This document shows, in pieces, positions 1-12,325 of a stretch of 64,000 nt of DNA. The translations under genes were made by a program, and so were the position numbers. The notes under the pieces are model-generated. The model had not been told where the DNA came from and searched no databases. It saw only the letters and a program-made list of their open reading frames with translations. The first letter of the stretch is position 1. Every line of letters begins with the position of its first letter. This DNA is from Symbiotaphrina buchneri (taxonomy: Eukaryota > Ascomycota > Symbiotaphrinales > Symbiotaphrinaceae): NCBI GenBank assembly GCA_001599915.1, contig BCIG01000028.1, positions 310,001 through 374,000 on the forward strand, in the 5' to 3' direction.

Positions 1-2347
1 GCGTAACAATGCCCGGACGAGGACCTACTCAACCGTATGTTATTGACCTTTCTTCTACCCTCGTATGGCTAGGGCGTGTTTCCTGATTTTCTATGTTCCA
101 GGTCATTGACGGCGGGACACGCAATCCTGCCCCAACTAGCGGTCTGAGTGCACCTGCTCGGCGGGGTAGCCACGGTAAGATAGATAGTGAGATACCTGCG
201 GAGCCAACCAGGGATGCTGATCAGCACTAGATGAAACAACGTTATCGACACGCAAGTTCTTGATACCCGTCGAGCCGACGTTGAAAGCATTGCTTGCCCG
301 AGAAGACACCGATAATAACATGCAGATCACTATCGAAGACTATGGCCCAAAGGTAGGATGATCCTATCTGTACCCCGGACCTGATCTCTGACAAGTCCAC
401 TTTAGACTCTTTCGCTGGGCACGGCAGCCTCCAATGGGTTCAATCGATTCGACGTTCGCGGCACATATATGCTTTCCAACCTTCTGCAGGAGCTTACATT
501 AGCCCAAGACTATGGGCATAAGCATATCATTCTCGACGAAGCACGCCTCAACGAGAACCATGTTAATCGCTTATCGCGCTTGATTCGGACTACCTTCTGG
601 AATAATCTCACACGACGCATCGATGGCTCGAACATTGAGAAGGTGGGCAGAGACCCAAAAGATTGGACAGACGACCCGCGTCCTAGAATATACGTCCCGA
701 GAGGTGCACCAGAGCAATACGAATACTACAAGAAGATCGCCGATGATCGTCCAGAGCTGCGTCTGGATGTTCAGTGGCTTGCCGAGAAGATAACACCTGA
801 GTATGTCCGGGATCTCAACCAGGCGCCCGGACTGTTAGCATTGGCCATGGAGGAAGTTGTCGATGAGAAGACAGGAAAGAAGGAGATGCGTGGGCTGCCC
901 TTCGTCGTGCCTGGAGGCAGATTTAACGAGTTGTATGGATGGGACAGTTATATGGAGTCGCTCGGTTTGCTCGCTAACGACCGCGTCGATTTGGCGAAAT
1001 CCATGGTCTTGAACTTCTGTTTCTGCATCAAACATTACGGAAAGATCTTGAACGCCAATCGTTCATACTACCTTCTGCGATCACAGCCCCCATTCCTGAC
1101 TGACATGGCTTTGCGAGTGTATGACAAGATCAAGCACGAAACCGGAGCAGGAGATTTCCTTCGTCAAGCGATATTGGCGGCAATCAAGGAATACTATTCC
1201 GTTTGGATGTCCCAGCCACGGCTGGATCCAGAGACCGGCCTGTCACGTTATCGACCGGAAGGGCTTGGTGTGCCTCCAGAAACGGAAGCGTCCCACTTCA
1301 CGCATCTGTTGGAGCCATATGCTGCCAAGCACAACATGTCCTTCGACGAGTTCGTGCAGGCATACAACAGTGGCGCTGTCAAAGAGCCCGAACTGGACGA
1401 ATATTTCTTGCACGACCGCGCAGTACGTGAATCCGGTCATGACACGTCGTATCGTCTGGAGCGCGTCTGCGCAAACCTTGCGACTGTCGATCTCAACTCG
1501 CTGTTGTACAAATACGAAACAGACATCGCGCGTACGATCCGAAGCTCTTTCGGTGACAAGCTTGAGATACCTGCTGAATTCTGCACTGGAAATCAAAGAC
1601 CCGGCTACATCGAAACATCAGCTATCTGGGACCGCCGCGCTAAACGCCGACGTCTAACGATGGACAAGTATCTGTGGAACGAGGAAAAGGGCATGTACTT
1701 TGACTATGATACGGTCAAGAAGCAGCAGACGACGTATGAAAGTGCCACGACGTTCTGGCCCATGTGGGCTGCGGTTTCCATGCCTCGGCAAGCTGCGGCA
1801 TTGGTGTCCAAAGCACTACCCAAGTTCGAGGTTTTCGGAGGCCTCGTAGCTGGTACGGAGGAGTCTCGCGGCGTGGTCGGCCTCGATCGTCCCAATCGTC
1901 AGTGGGATTACCCCTATGGTTGGGCTCCACAGCAGATGCTGGCTTGGACTGGTCTCGTGAGATATGGATACACCGACGATGCCGAACGGCTTGCCTATAA
2001 ATGGCTTTACATGATAACAAAAGCGTTTGTTGATTTCAACGGCGTTGTTGTGGAAAAATACGATGTGACGAGGCCGGTCGATCCCCACAAGGTTGATGCG
2101 GAGTACGGGAACCAGGGCGGGGATTTCAAGGGCGTACCGCGAGAGGGGTAAGTTTCAAGCACATCCCGTGTGGAGACTTGGCACAAGCTGACCAATCATT
2201 AGATTCGGGTGGGTGAACGCGAGCTATGTCTACGGATTGCAGATCATCAACGCACATATGAGACGGGCCCTGGGTGCATGCACACCTTGGGACCTGTTCA
2301 ACAAGGCCACGGGCATATCAAGATTAGACGAGGAAGGCGTCATTTAG
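1..2347 (+). CDS. treB/NTH1: Neutral trehalase (GH37), 5' end outside the window
   Basis: Hydrolyses cytosolic trehalose to two glucose molecules. The readable exons are <1-34, 102-174, 231-352, 406-2147 and 2203-2347 (stop TAG), separated by introns of 67, 56, 53 and 55 bp; they join in frame to about 705 residues. Both family signatures are visible: [15 protein letters not shown] (codons from about 910) and [12 protein letters not shown] (from about 1900). The first exon encodes RTRTYST, a basophilic-kinase/14-3-3-type site like those in the regulatory N-terminus of this family, followed after the introns by RRGSHDE and then the [17 protein letters not shown] segment typical of the calcium-binding region. 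The family is usually about 750 residues, so perhaps 45 N-terminal residues lie off the window. By analogy with yeast Nth1, regulation by PKA phosphorylation is expected; a PKA regulatory subunit lies at 48.6 kb. No damage is seen in the visible part. Confidence 0.95.
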
Positions 2348-3813
2348 AATGCGTGTTTCTTTTTCGGGTCTGCGAGGTCCACCTGCCACGGTGACCTTGG
2401 ACGCATAGCGTTGCTTGCTGCATACCATGGTGTCTTTTGTCCTTTATCCGTTAGATGGTGGTGGGAGCATGCATTATTGCAATGATCGTTGCTGCATCGG
2501 CTTTATGATTTTTTCATCGCACCTCGGGGCTTTCCTCAGCGCTTCAGCCGGTTACACAGGACGAGCTTGTAAAGGGGACGGACAATATCCGTAGCGAACG
2601 CTATTAACCTCAACAAATGCTAATACTGCTTCACACACTCGATGGTTGTCCGTCTCGTATATGTATCTGACTCGAGAGGACCTCCCCAGTGCGCATATTG
2701 ATGCTGGCTATGAGGCCTTCATGGCAGTCCTTGCAAGATGTGGAGTACATGCCTGTATAGATGGTGATCTCGCCCCCTCGCCCAGTAAGGAAGACACGGA
2801 TCAGCCCATCTGGAACACTTCGCAGAGAACGCGCTGGACCTCGGGTCATCTCTTTGCACTCCACGAGGCTGACGTGACTAACAACCGATGATTTTGGACT
2901 CACCTCGGGCCTGAGGGTGAAATGTGATGCTCTGGGTAAAGTCTAATATTATCGGGGACTAGCCTTTCCGACACGGAAGTCCAAACCTAAGGTGCCTCGG
3001 CTCTTCATGAGACGGCTCAGCTTGATGGGCATCAGGAGACAGGCAGATCTGGTGCTGCCTGCCGTTTACAGGGCATCTTATCTGGGGCAGCATTTTGTTA
3101 AGATCCTTTTACGATTGTGCAGAGACATTCAGCACCATTTTCAATTTCTCTTTCCCTTTTTACCAGCATCAAAGGTGATCCGAGAATTCTCCGACAGGCG
3201 TGTGGTGTGCAGCCCGCCGTTGGAAAAAGCAGCAGCGTATGGGGAACGTCATCGCTCTAGAACGGCTTTCCCCACAAATTCCCCTTGGTCCGAGCCAGTG
3301 CAGTTCAGAGTCACCCGTCTGCCCTGATGCCGCAACACTGGTCAAAAATTTCCTCTCAGGCAGCGTAAAAAGAATATAGAAATTATCGTAGTACGTGATC
3401 TTGCATCCTAAATTCAATCTCAACCTTGTGTACCCCGAAATCGCCCGTCAAACTATTTATTTTGCCTCTCTGTTTGGCTTCAGGTGGACCTAGGCGCACT
3501 GACGATTCTGGGGTTACGGCTCCGCTAGACCGAGATCTTCCGATTTTACATATGACAAAAGTCCAGCTTGTGACTCTTAGTTTTCCTCCGCAGCCCTCAG
3601 ACCACTCTTAAAAAGTGCAGGTTCGGTTCTACCTCCCTTAAATATAAAGGTAAGCGTAGCCCCGGATTCCACAGCCCCTGAACCACCACGCCTGACTCCC
3701 CGCAGTATACGACAGGTGCTTGACCGGATCAATCTTCTTCGGTCAGAAACGAGCTCGCACTGGCGGTCAAACGAGTCCAACAGGTCTTTGAGCACCTCGT
3801 GCATCCCTTCGAG
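2348..3813. other. Intergenic, trehalase to isocitrate lyase
   Basis: About 1.5 kb without a supportable gene. Short ORFs on both strands around 2.63-2.90 kb overlap each other and resemble nothing known. A TATA-like AT run (cttaaatataaag, about 3637-3649) lies about 165 bp upstream of the isocitrate lyase ATG and may be its core promoter. Confidence 0.6.
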
Positions 3814-5602
3814 ATGGCGTCTCTTGATCAGGAAGAGCAGATCTACCAGGACGACGTCCAGGCCGTCAAGCAGTGGTGGACCGACTCACGATGGCGCTAC
3901 ACCAAGCGGCCCTTTACTGCGGAACAGATTGTGGCGAAGAGGGGGACGCTCAAGATTCAGTATCCAAGTAATAATCAGGCTAAAAAGCTCTGGAATATTT
4001 TGGAGGCGAGATTCAAGGTTAGCAGATGCCCAGCACGACTGCCGGTTGAAATGACCTGTGCTGACGCACAGAATTATAGAACAAGGAGGCGAGCTTTACA
4101 TATGGCTGTTTGGATCCGGTGATGGTCACGCAAATGGCACAATTCTTGGATACCATCTATGTGTCTGGCTGGCAATCATCGTCGACGGCTTCTTCCACAG
4201 ACGAGCCATCCCCGGATCTTGCAGACTATCCCTACGTGAGTAGATGCTTATATTTCAGCCGAGACACCAAACTCACATAGATGCAGAACACTGTCCCCAA
4301 CAAGGTCAAACATCTCTTCATGGCCCAACTCTTCCACGACAGGAAACAACGCGAGGAACGTATTACGACGCCCAAGGATAAACGAAGCAAAGTTGCAAAC
4401 GTGGACTACCTACGACCGATTATCGCAGATGCCGACACCGGTCACGGCGGCCTTACCGCCATCATGAAACTCACGAAGCTCTTCGTTGAGCAGGGTGCTG
4501 CTGGGATCCACATCGAGGATCAGGCTCCAGGCACAAAGAAGTGTGGGCACATGGCAGGGAAAGTGCTTGTTCCCATCAGCGAACACATCAATCGACTTGT
4601 TGCCATCAGGGCGCAGGCAGATATCATGGGCGTCGATCTTCTGGCGATTGCTCGAACAGACTCCGAAGCCGCCACACTCATCACCTCAACCATCGATCAC
4701 CGGGATCATCCCTTCATCCTGGGCACTACCAACCCGAACCTGCAACCCCTGAATGACTTAATGCTGGCTGCTGAGGCCGCTGGCAAGAGCGGAGAAGCTC
4801 TGCAGGCGATCGAAGATCAGTGGACTGCTCAGGCCGGACTCAAACTGTTCGATGAAGCCGCGATTGATACCATCAAAGCCGGTGTGAATGTCAACAAGGA
4901 GGGCCTTATCAAGGAGTACCTTGCTGCTGTCAAGGGCAAGAGTAACCCGGAGGCCAGGGCAATTGCCAAGGGTCTCGTCGGAGTGGATATCCACTGGGAC
5001 TGGGATTCAGCCAGAACAAGAGAAGGATATTACAGATACCAGGGTGGATGCCACTGTGCTGTGGTCCGAGCAATTGCTTTCGCGCCATACTGTGACCTGA
5101 TCTGGATGGAGAGCAAGCTGCCCGATTACAAGCAGGCAGAGGAATTCGCCGATGGCGTCCACGCTGTCTGGCCAGAACAGAAGTATGCAACACCACGCTA
5201 CAAGATTATTGATCGCTGCTAATGTCGAGTAACAGACTGGCGTACAATCTGTCGCCATCCTTCAACTGGAAGGCCGCCATGCCTCGCGAGGAACAACAGA
5301 CGTACATTCAACGCCTGGCTGCGTTGGGATACTGCTGGCAGTTCATCACCCTTGCGGGCTTGCACAGCACCGCGCTGATCTCACACAAATTCTCCCGTGC
5401 ATTTGCTCAGCAGGGCATGCGCGCGTACGGCGAGCTTATCCAGGAGCCGGAAATGGAGGAGAAGGTGGATGTGGTGACGCACCAGAAATGGAGCGGGGCC
5501 AACTATGTGGATAACCTGCTGAAGATGGTGCAAGGAGGTGTCAGTTCGACCAGCGCCATGGGCAAGGGCGTTACGGAGGAGCAGTTCAAGACTCATGAAT
5601 AA
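3814..5602 (+). CDS. acuD/ICL1: Isocitrate lyase (glyoxylate cycle)
   Basis: Cleaves isocitrate to glyoxylate and succinate, allowing growth on acetate, fatty acids and other C2 sources. Exons 3814-4017, 4080-4235, 4287-5182 and 5236-5602 (introns 62, 51 and 53 bp) join to 540 codons, the normal fungal length. The catalytic signature [13 protein letters not shown] is intact. Further hallmarks are [20 protein letters not shown] near the N-terminus, [12 protein letters not shown], and [12 protein letters not shown] near the C-terminus. The ATG at 3814 is chosen because the following residues align with the family start; the in-frame codon farther up at 3799 is GTG. The protein ends in KTHE, so no SKL-type peroxisomal signal is visible. 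Expression would be expected to be acetate-induced and glucose-repressed from family knowledge; no specific operator was verified. Confidence 0.96.
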
Positions 5603-5992
5603 GATGCTCGGAGGAAGTTAAATGTCGTCGGATGGGGATATTTCGTTTTGGATTTATAGGTGTAAAAGCAGCCTGAATCGGGTTTGCACTGGATGTTCAA
5701 CTTGGAAATTTGTATTTACGAAATGAATCAAGATGTTGATAACAATCTTCACTCCTTCGGCGAATATGGATGTAAATGACGATCAGCCAGGTAGTGGCTA
5801 CTTGAGCAGATCGGGCCCTACGGTAGCTCCAAATGGTAGCGCGCCGAATCACGGCCAGACCCGATGTCGGATTGTCGACGCAATTGACCCCACCATCCTC
5901 ACCGTCGACCTTGTCCATAGTCTCTTCTCCTTGGGTTTTTCTCCGAGCATAGGCCTTTCCGATGAGGACCTCTGCTGTGCGTATCCCTCACC
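5603..5992. other. Intergenic, isocitrate lyase to F-box-like gene
   Basis: About 390 bp holding the isocitrate lyase 3' UTR and the upstream region of the next gene. No further feature seen. Confidence 0.6.
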
Positions 5993-7467
5993 ATGGTGGT
6001 ATTACTTGATCTTGACGATCAAGATCCCGACTTTCATGACCCCCGGTTGCTTCATGATGCCGCGTACTTGAAGCGTCGCGACTTCTACCTCCCAACCGCA
6101 GCACCCGAGCATCGCAACGGCTTTTCACATTTTGAGGGCTTAAATGGAGGTCATGATGAGTCAAAGGCTTTCCCCGGGAACAGAGGGTCGTTCTCTGCTG
6201 CCTTGGGCTGCTATCCGTACGTTGAAGAACCCGCCCGCGCCTGAGGGCGGATTTTGTACTACGACTGACCAGCAACAGGGTCATCTCAGAGATCGCGCAC
6301 TATGTTGACCAAAATACGCTTCACTCCTTGTCGATGGCCTGCCGCCAGTTCCGCGCAAACCTCCTTCCTTTCCGTCGTCAGCTCGTCATGCAGACTCAGC
6401 GCTGCGATAACGATACCGAACGCCGGCCCTTCTCTTCCGCGAAGCGGGAACTTCACAAGCCCTCGTCCCTGGGACATGGAGCATGGGAGTTACAGGGGCC
6501 AGACGGCGTTCAGCTCGCCCGACTGAGCAGCGGCAAGGTGGGCCGGTGTGCAAGGGACATGGTGCTGGATTGCCGCCGCTGCGGGGCCTCCATCTGTCGA
6601 GTATAGCTCCCTGCTGCTGTGCCCCTTACCTGGCGGGCTCGTGCAGGCTGCTATAAAGGAACGTTGAGAGCCTAACTCGTGATCTTACAGAATTGCACCA
6701 TCAAACCCCCACCAGACCCGGCTCTGAAGGAGCGTTACCGGCGCCTCTGCCGCACCTGCCGCTCCGTGCCGCTCAGCTACCACCTCAACGCTCCTCCGAC
6801 ACGACGTCCAAGCTTCAACAACTCTCCTTATGCCTCTCCCTCTACTTCTCCTAGCTTCGCCCGCTCATACATCTCCGACCTGACGCACGAGAAACCCGCC
6901 TTCACCGCCGCAGCCTTCGCTCGCACGCCCTGCACGTGCCCGGAGATGGTCTGGCTCTGTCAGAGCTGCGGCACGGGTCTGCGGAACAAAGACACGACCT
7001 ACAACCGCGTCTGGACCTGGCGGACGCGCTACTCGCAGTATCTCGGGGGTCTTGGCACCGGTATCGGCGAGGGCGCAGAAGGCGTCAAGTGCGGCCGCGG
7101 CGAGTCCTGTCTGGCTGGTCGCGACGTCGAGGTGGAGGTTGACTGTTGCGAGGCGCAGGAGCCCCATACCCACAGCCATGCATCCTCGTCATCGTCCCCG
7201 CCACGGGACTGGACAGATAACGGACAGCCCTCGCCGGCGGCCAGCTTTGAGGACAAGCCGGGGTATCTGGCGCAGGAGATCGAGGGCTTGGGCGGGACGA
7301 TGAAGAAGAAGGTCAAGAAGGTCGTGCGGGTCGGCGCGACTGTCGAGGAGTGGGAGGATGAGAGGGAGAGAGGCGCATACCTTGAGCGGGAGCGTAGAGG
7401 GGAGCTGAGGGCTTGGTGTGGGTGGTGCGACAGAGTGATACCGAAAGGGGGTGAGTACGAAAGTTGA
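5993..7467 (+). CDS. F-box-like protein with Cys-rich (zinc-binding type) clusters
   Basis: Exons 5993-6216, 6279-6600 and 6691-7467 (introns 62 and 90 bp) give 440 residues. The start has a good context (caccATGG). An F-box-like helical stretch begins at the second exon (VISEIAHYVDQNTLHSLSMA, roughly residues 76-95) and continues FRANLLPFRRQL. It is followed by paired cysteines (CRRCGASICRNC, then LCRTC), a second cluster CTCPEMVWLCQSCG, and a C-terminal WCGWCDRV motif, suggesting zinc binding. Such proteins are common and uncharacterised in Pezizomycotina; if the F-box is real it would be a substrate adaptor of an SCF ubiquitin ligase. The middle is low-complexity (Ser/Pro, then Lys/Glu). 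A consensus donor (gtgagt) sits just before the stop at about 7450, so a short terminal exon is possible. The gene model is firm, the function uncertain. Confidence 0.8.
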
Positions 7468-7718
7468 TTTTGCGCCTTGAAGGAGACTATTTTGCTGCAT
7501 CTGCTGGTGTTCTTTTGTGTGATGGCCATACGGAGGGAAGACGCAAAAAAGGGAAGCATGGATGGGGCATGGGCGGGGCATAACATGGAAATTCTGACAG
7601 GGCTGCATATTCTCTTTCAAATAATTCAGATTGAGCTTTTGATTCTATTGTGGTATCACAAAAAAGCAACAAAACACAACAGGGGCTCTATACAGCCCGT
7701 TTAAAAATCATCCCTCAA

Positions 7719-9209
7719 CTACGCCCTAAACAACCTTGCCGTCGCCGTCCCATTACTCGCAGTCCCCGCCGTCGCCTCCGTTCCATTATTGACATAGACC
7801 AGAATCTTCGAGCCACCTCCACAAACCTCCGTCTGGTTGCCATTGTACTGCAAGTAGCACCCGGCATCGAGGGGATCATTCTGGCCATCGGGTATGTCAT
7901 ATTTCCGGCATACACAGTGGCGTTTGTGGTCATGTTTCCACATCCAGCAGGATTTGGGTAAGGGTCGTCCCCAGCTTGGATACGTGGGCACCCGAAGTCG
8001 TAAGCCATCTGTCCGTCGCCATTGAAATTGTCAAGGAACAACCGTGCTTGTCCAGATGACGATAGCATCATAGCACCAGCGTCATGTCCAGCATGACAAG
8101 ATCGATGGTAGAGCGAGAGGCAAAATCGTTGCATGTGACAGGAAACTGTTTGATGAAGATGAAGGAACGCTCGTTACGGTTAGCTCCCGTTGTATATGGG
8201 GCGCATGTGGAAGCATCATCTCCAAAATCTTGTGTTCCTCTTCCGTATGCAATCTTTCGAGAATCATAACGGGCAAGGGCACCTTCTCTTCCAGCCGAAG
8301 ATACAAAGCTCGAGGCGTATCTGTTCGTATAGTTCGTGAAACCGTCCCGCCACACATCATAAGTTGGGCACGAGGACGTGTCTAGTGGCCTTGAAAGAGA
8401 AAACCACACCAGACTATCAGGGTTGCCAATGTAGTAAGATACTGGAGAACTGGTGCCAAGCTCGTTACCGACTGCCGCGTATCGTTGGACCATCTGGGCG
8501 CCTAGGGAGTGGCCTGTGATGACGATCTGGTCCATGTTCGGGCTGGACGAAGTTAGTAAGGAGGAAGAGAAGTCATGTGCTGCTTTATACTCACAACATG
8601 GCCTTGTTATCAAAGTATTGAGTGATCGCATCCAGCGCGTCATATGAAGAGATATCCGTCATCTGCGTGAGTTAGCAAAAATTGTTCCCAATCAATCATA
8701 GAGTAGTCTAAGAATCGCAACGAACATAACGCAGGGTATGCTGGGTACTGGTTATCAGCTCCAGAAGTCCATTGTGATCCTTGCCATACAAGGGCAGTGG
8801 TATTGGACCCTCTCCCAGCCTTTTGCCCTGCATTCCATGGGTGCCCGATGTTCTTATCGTCCCCATTTGGGAAATAAGGACAAACAATTGCGATGTTATC
8901 ACGGCTCACCGTCGCATTCGGAACCCGCGAGAGGGCTGAGAGCACGTTTGACATATAAGTGCCAGGATCTCGATTCAAGCCATGGATGAAGACGACTCTC
9001 TTTTGATATTGGCTGGCACAAGCCGCCCGCCAGCCGAATTCAGAGATTGATAATTTGTAAGTGTCGCAGCATCGCCTTTGGCATCAGTGATACGCCAATA
9101 TACAATCTCGGAACACGGAACATTAGGCAGCATATTGCTGGGCTGAAGTGACGGCAATCAAGCAAGAAGCTCGGATTGCAAGGAAGAAACCGGCCAATGA
9201 CGAGGCCAT
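7719..9209 (-). pseudogene. Broken secreted alpha/beta-hydrolase with WSC remnant
   Basis: Successive pieces of one secreted hydrolase appear in order on the minus strand but in different frames. An ATG at 9209 opens a signal-peptide-like stretch (MASSLAGFFLAIRASCLIAV). Then come PCSEIVYWRITDAKGDAAT, VVFIHGLNRDPGTYMSNV, the nucleophile elbow ITGHSLGAQ, an AGHDAGAMM segment with a likely catalytic His, DDPYPNPAGC, and finally the tail of a WSC carbohydrate-binding domain (GCYLQYNGNQTEVCGGG). Frame breaks lie near 9130-9150, 8996 (an apparent extra GA in an AGAGAG run), 8092 and within the WSC region near 7870-7905, where most of the domain is missing. One intron (8543-8593) is normal. Another (8663-8741) only works with a GC donor. 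At least four breaks make a functional product unlikely. A fragmented assembly is the alternative, but four independent errors in 1.5 kb would be surprising. Confidence 0.75.
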
Positions 9210-12200
9210 TGTCCCAGTTGGCTCAAGTGAAGTGGACCGGTGATGATGAAAGACAACTTGGACTGGGGTTAAGCAGGACATGCTTAGATATAAGGTGCAG
9301 GTCCATGGCATTATCTGCAATTGTCATCGCTTCCCAATTCTCCTCCACGAAACTCAGACATTAGAGCATTTGCGGCCATTGAGAGGGCTGGAGTAACACG
9401 GTGGTCAGTCTAGGTCTCCAGTCCACGGTAGAAGCTGTGATACCAAAGTTAATTGATGCAATAACCTTAATCGCAATGGACAGCATTTCGCTCGGCGATC
9501 TGTCTGATGGGTAGGCTCAGCCTTGGTATGAGAGGCTGGCCCATTGATCCCCTGGTCTAGACCATCAACGTTCTTTCGCCACGGTGCGACTGGGATCGTT
9601 GACAATACGCAGTAAGCCTAGAGTGTAGATCAGAACCGTCCCGGAAACACTCCATCGCCCGACAGAGTGGGATAGAGCCGATCTGGTACAGTAGCAACCA
9701 GAGCTGATCGGCATTTGCAAGTACCGTAAGAGGCATAAATATAGGGGGAAGACGACGAAATGGGAGCTGAAAGGGCAAGTCCAAAGATCTGGTCGGCTCG
9801 GCTCTGCGGGTGCTAGTGTTAAGGTTATCCAGCAAATGGCCGGTACCTTAAGGTACATTAGCGTCCAATCCCCTGATCCCCAGCCTTGAACGCAAGGGGA
9901 TTGGAGAGGTGGAGACAAACAAGAAAGATGGCATGGCTGTGGGGTCTGCAACGGTCCATTGTGGCTGTCACTTGTTTCGGCACCTGCATTCCAGTATTGC
10001 CTGAATGCGGCCGTTGCTTCTAAACCGAAATCGAATGAGCGGATGATGCTGCCTCAAAGACCCTGTGCCGATTCTGCGGCAACCTTTGCGAGTTTGGAAG
10101 CTTCCGCACGAGATTGACAGGTTCCAGGAGCATTCTGGAATAGAGGAGATTCTCCTGTGACGCAAACTATACGCAGTCTCCCGCATCTCCGGCCCCTCAC
10201 GCAGCAGTCCTGCGTTCTCAACAAGCACGGAGTAACAGAGAACGCTTTAGGCCCTTTTAGGCTGTTTTAGATCAGCAACACCAGCTGGCATATCTACCTT
10301 ATTTTCATTGTCCGCCGTTGTCCGTGCCTTCGTGTGACCATCCCCGAAACCCTCGATAATGCCAGGGTAAGAAGATTTCCCGAGCATGCTCATAGTGGAG
10401 CAAACAAATGCAAGTCATGGGGTGAAGATGCAAGGACACCTTAGGCGGAGTTACCGGTCCGCGGATCTGTTCCTTCCGCGAGGCTACAGAGAGATGCAAT
10501 AGGACGAGCATGGCATGGTCTTGCTTGGGACCGGGGATTTTTCCGGTTGTGGTTTGCTGCGGCCAATAGAAGCCACGAAAACAGCCGGGTGGCTTGGGTC
10601 TAGCCCATCCCGTGGAAGCGCGCGCCAGGAATGCGCACAACCTGGTACGTGCGGGCCCCTACAGGCGCGAGCGCACGGGAGGGCGCATTTACACGTGGAC
10701 TGCCGGCACTTGGAGGTTCAATAAGCTTCACTCACAGTTGCCGAAAGTGAATATTCAAACTCTCTTTCCTTTTACCTTTCACAGTAGAATTAACGTACAA
10801 AACTGGGGCAGATGATATAGTTGAGTCGCATACAGTACAGTGAATACTCTCCCACTAGGGATAGGTTCGAATTATAGAGGACCTATGATTAGGATAATCG
10901 GACAAACAATGAAAACTGACCGAGGCGAGTTTCGTCAGAAACCTAAGGTAGACTGTGTTCCTATTCCCCTTCGGCTAAGATCCGACGGAAGATTTTGGAG
11001 CCCGACGCGTGGGACCTCGTATTTCCAAAGCTTAATCTCACCTCGGACGCCGTTCCCGGTAAAGAGGCGCTCCCAGCGTCAAAAGCGCCGCAAGTGCCGA
11101 GTTGAGCAACTAACCGCCGAGAAATTAATTCTACGAAGTACGATAGTTGAGGCCGTCGGCTCCACCGGAGAATTCTTCCGCCAGTCCGTGGCAACAGCAG
11201 CTCCGTCCGTCCCTGAGGTCAGATAATCTGCACTGGAAACAACAATAGTTCTAAATTCTAGCTCGTACTCTGGCCCCCCTGAACTGACCTATTCACTGAC
11301 CCTATCTCGGATTGACTTGTAGGAATGCACTGATATACAGTACCGTGTAGCGCTTATTGATTATTGGACACTCAAAATCCTGTTACAGATCAATTATGAT
11401 TTCAGAAAAAGGTTCTGGCTTCAAAGTCACACCAGAGATAGGTCTGTTTCTACTGGGTTGAAGATCATCCTCACCAGCTTGCTTTCCAATTGTTCAGTAG
11501 ACAACGTGGCTGCGCCCATGTGTCATAAATTTGAACTTCATGGCCGGAAGCAGCCAAGAGGTACCCTTTAGCCCAATGGCTAAGCTTCTGGCTGGGACCT
11601 AGCGCTTTTGCTCCGATGTTGACCTCGGGCAAGTTCGCATCCTCCACGCGAGGGGTCCACTCAAGTTGGTGTACGAGTATGCTAGAGGCGGAGATGTGCC
11701 GGTGCACTAGCACGAATGCCTCACAAATTCTGAGAGTGGCGTGGCCTGTCATCCAGAATAGGAAGTCTGGCGTGAAGATATCACTTCCGCGTTGTCGAAT
11801 GCTCGTATTTGCTTGGGTGAAATTTTCCGCCTCTTGTATCAACCTCTGTTGATCCTAACGTCGTCTGTCAATCGAAGCCGGCGGAAGTCTTCTAGCCTAC
11901 ACCTAGAACCTGCAATCAATTGCCCAAGATGGTTGACCCAGGGTCCTTTCCGAGCGGTGCCGGCATCGACTTATGTGATAGCCGCGATTTACTCCTCAAA
12001 CGGGAAACGGGCAGCTGGGACTACCTAGCTCATCACCATAACAAGGCCGGAAAAGGCTTCATGGACGTTCTACACATCTGTTATAGCCTGTTGGCATCTG
12101 GCGGAAGTTCACCTTCGGCATATTGCTTGTATTCATTGTTATATATCCCTAAGGCGTACCAAGCAGTTGAAGGCGCCGCATAGATGGACTTCATGATTTT

Positions 12201-12325
12201 AAATACATACTGACTTTGAACCTCACCACTTGATTTACTTCTATAGTTGCTATTTTGCGGTTTCAAAGTTGCACATACCCGTCTTCTGCGACTACTCTGT
12301 GTTGCCCGGCGGAGAGTCAGGCACA
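9210..12325. other. Gene-poor region (3.1 kb)
   Basis: No gene, RNA or transposon could be recognised. The longest ORFs (for example 10840-11226 on + and 11471-11842 on -) are about 125 codons, lack recognisable motifs and have no supporting splice context. The region follows the broken hydrolase and precedes the GT2 gene, whose promoter must lie at its right end. Confidence 0.55.

Noticed and set aside
7029-7586. 185-codon ORF on - opposite the F-box-like gene
   Set aside because: Ser/Pro-rich shadow of the coding strand with no motif.
10860-10885. tRNA B-box-like ggttcgaatta on +
   Set aside because: No foldable cloverleaf around the motif.
10840-11226. 128-codon ORF in the gene-poor region
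   Set aside because: No family resemblance, no splice context, and competing ORFs on the other strand.
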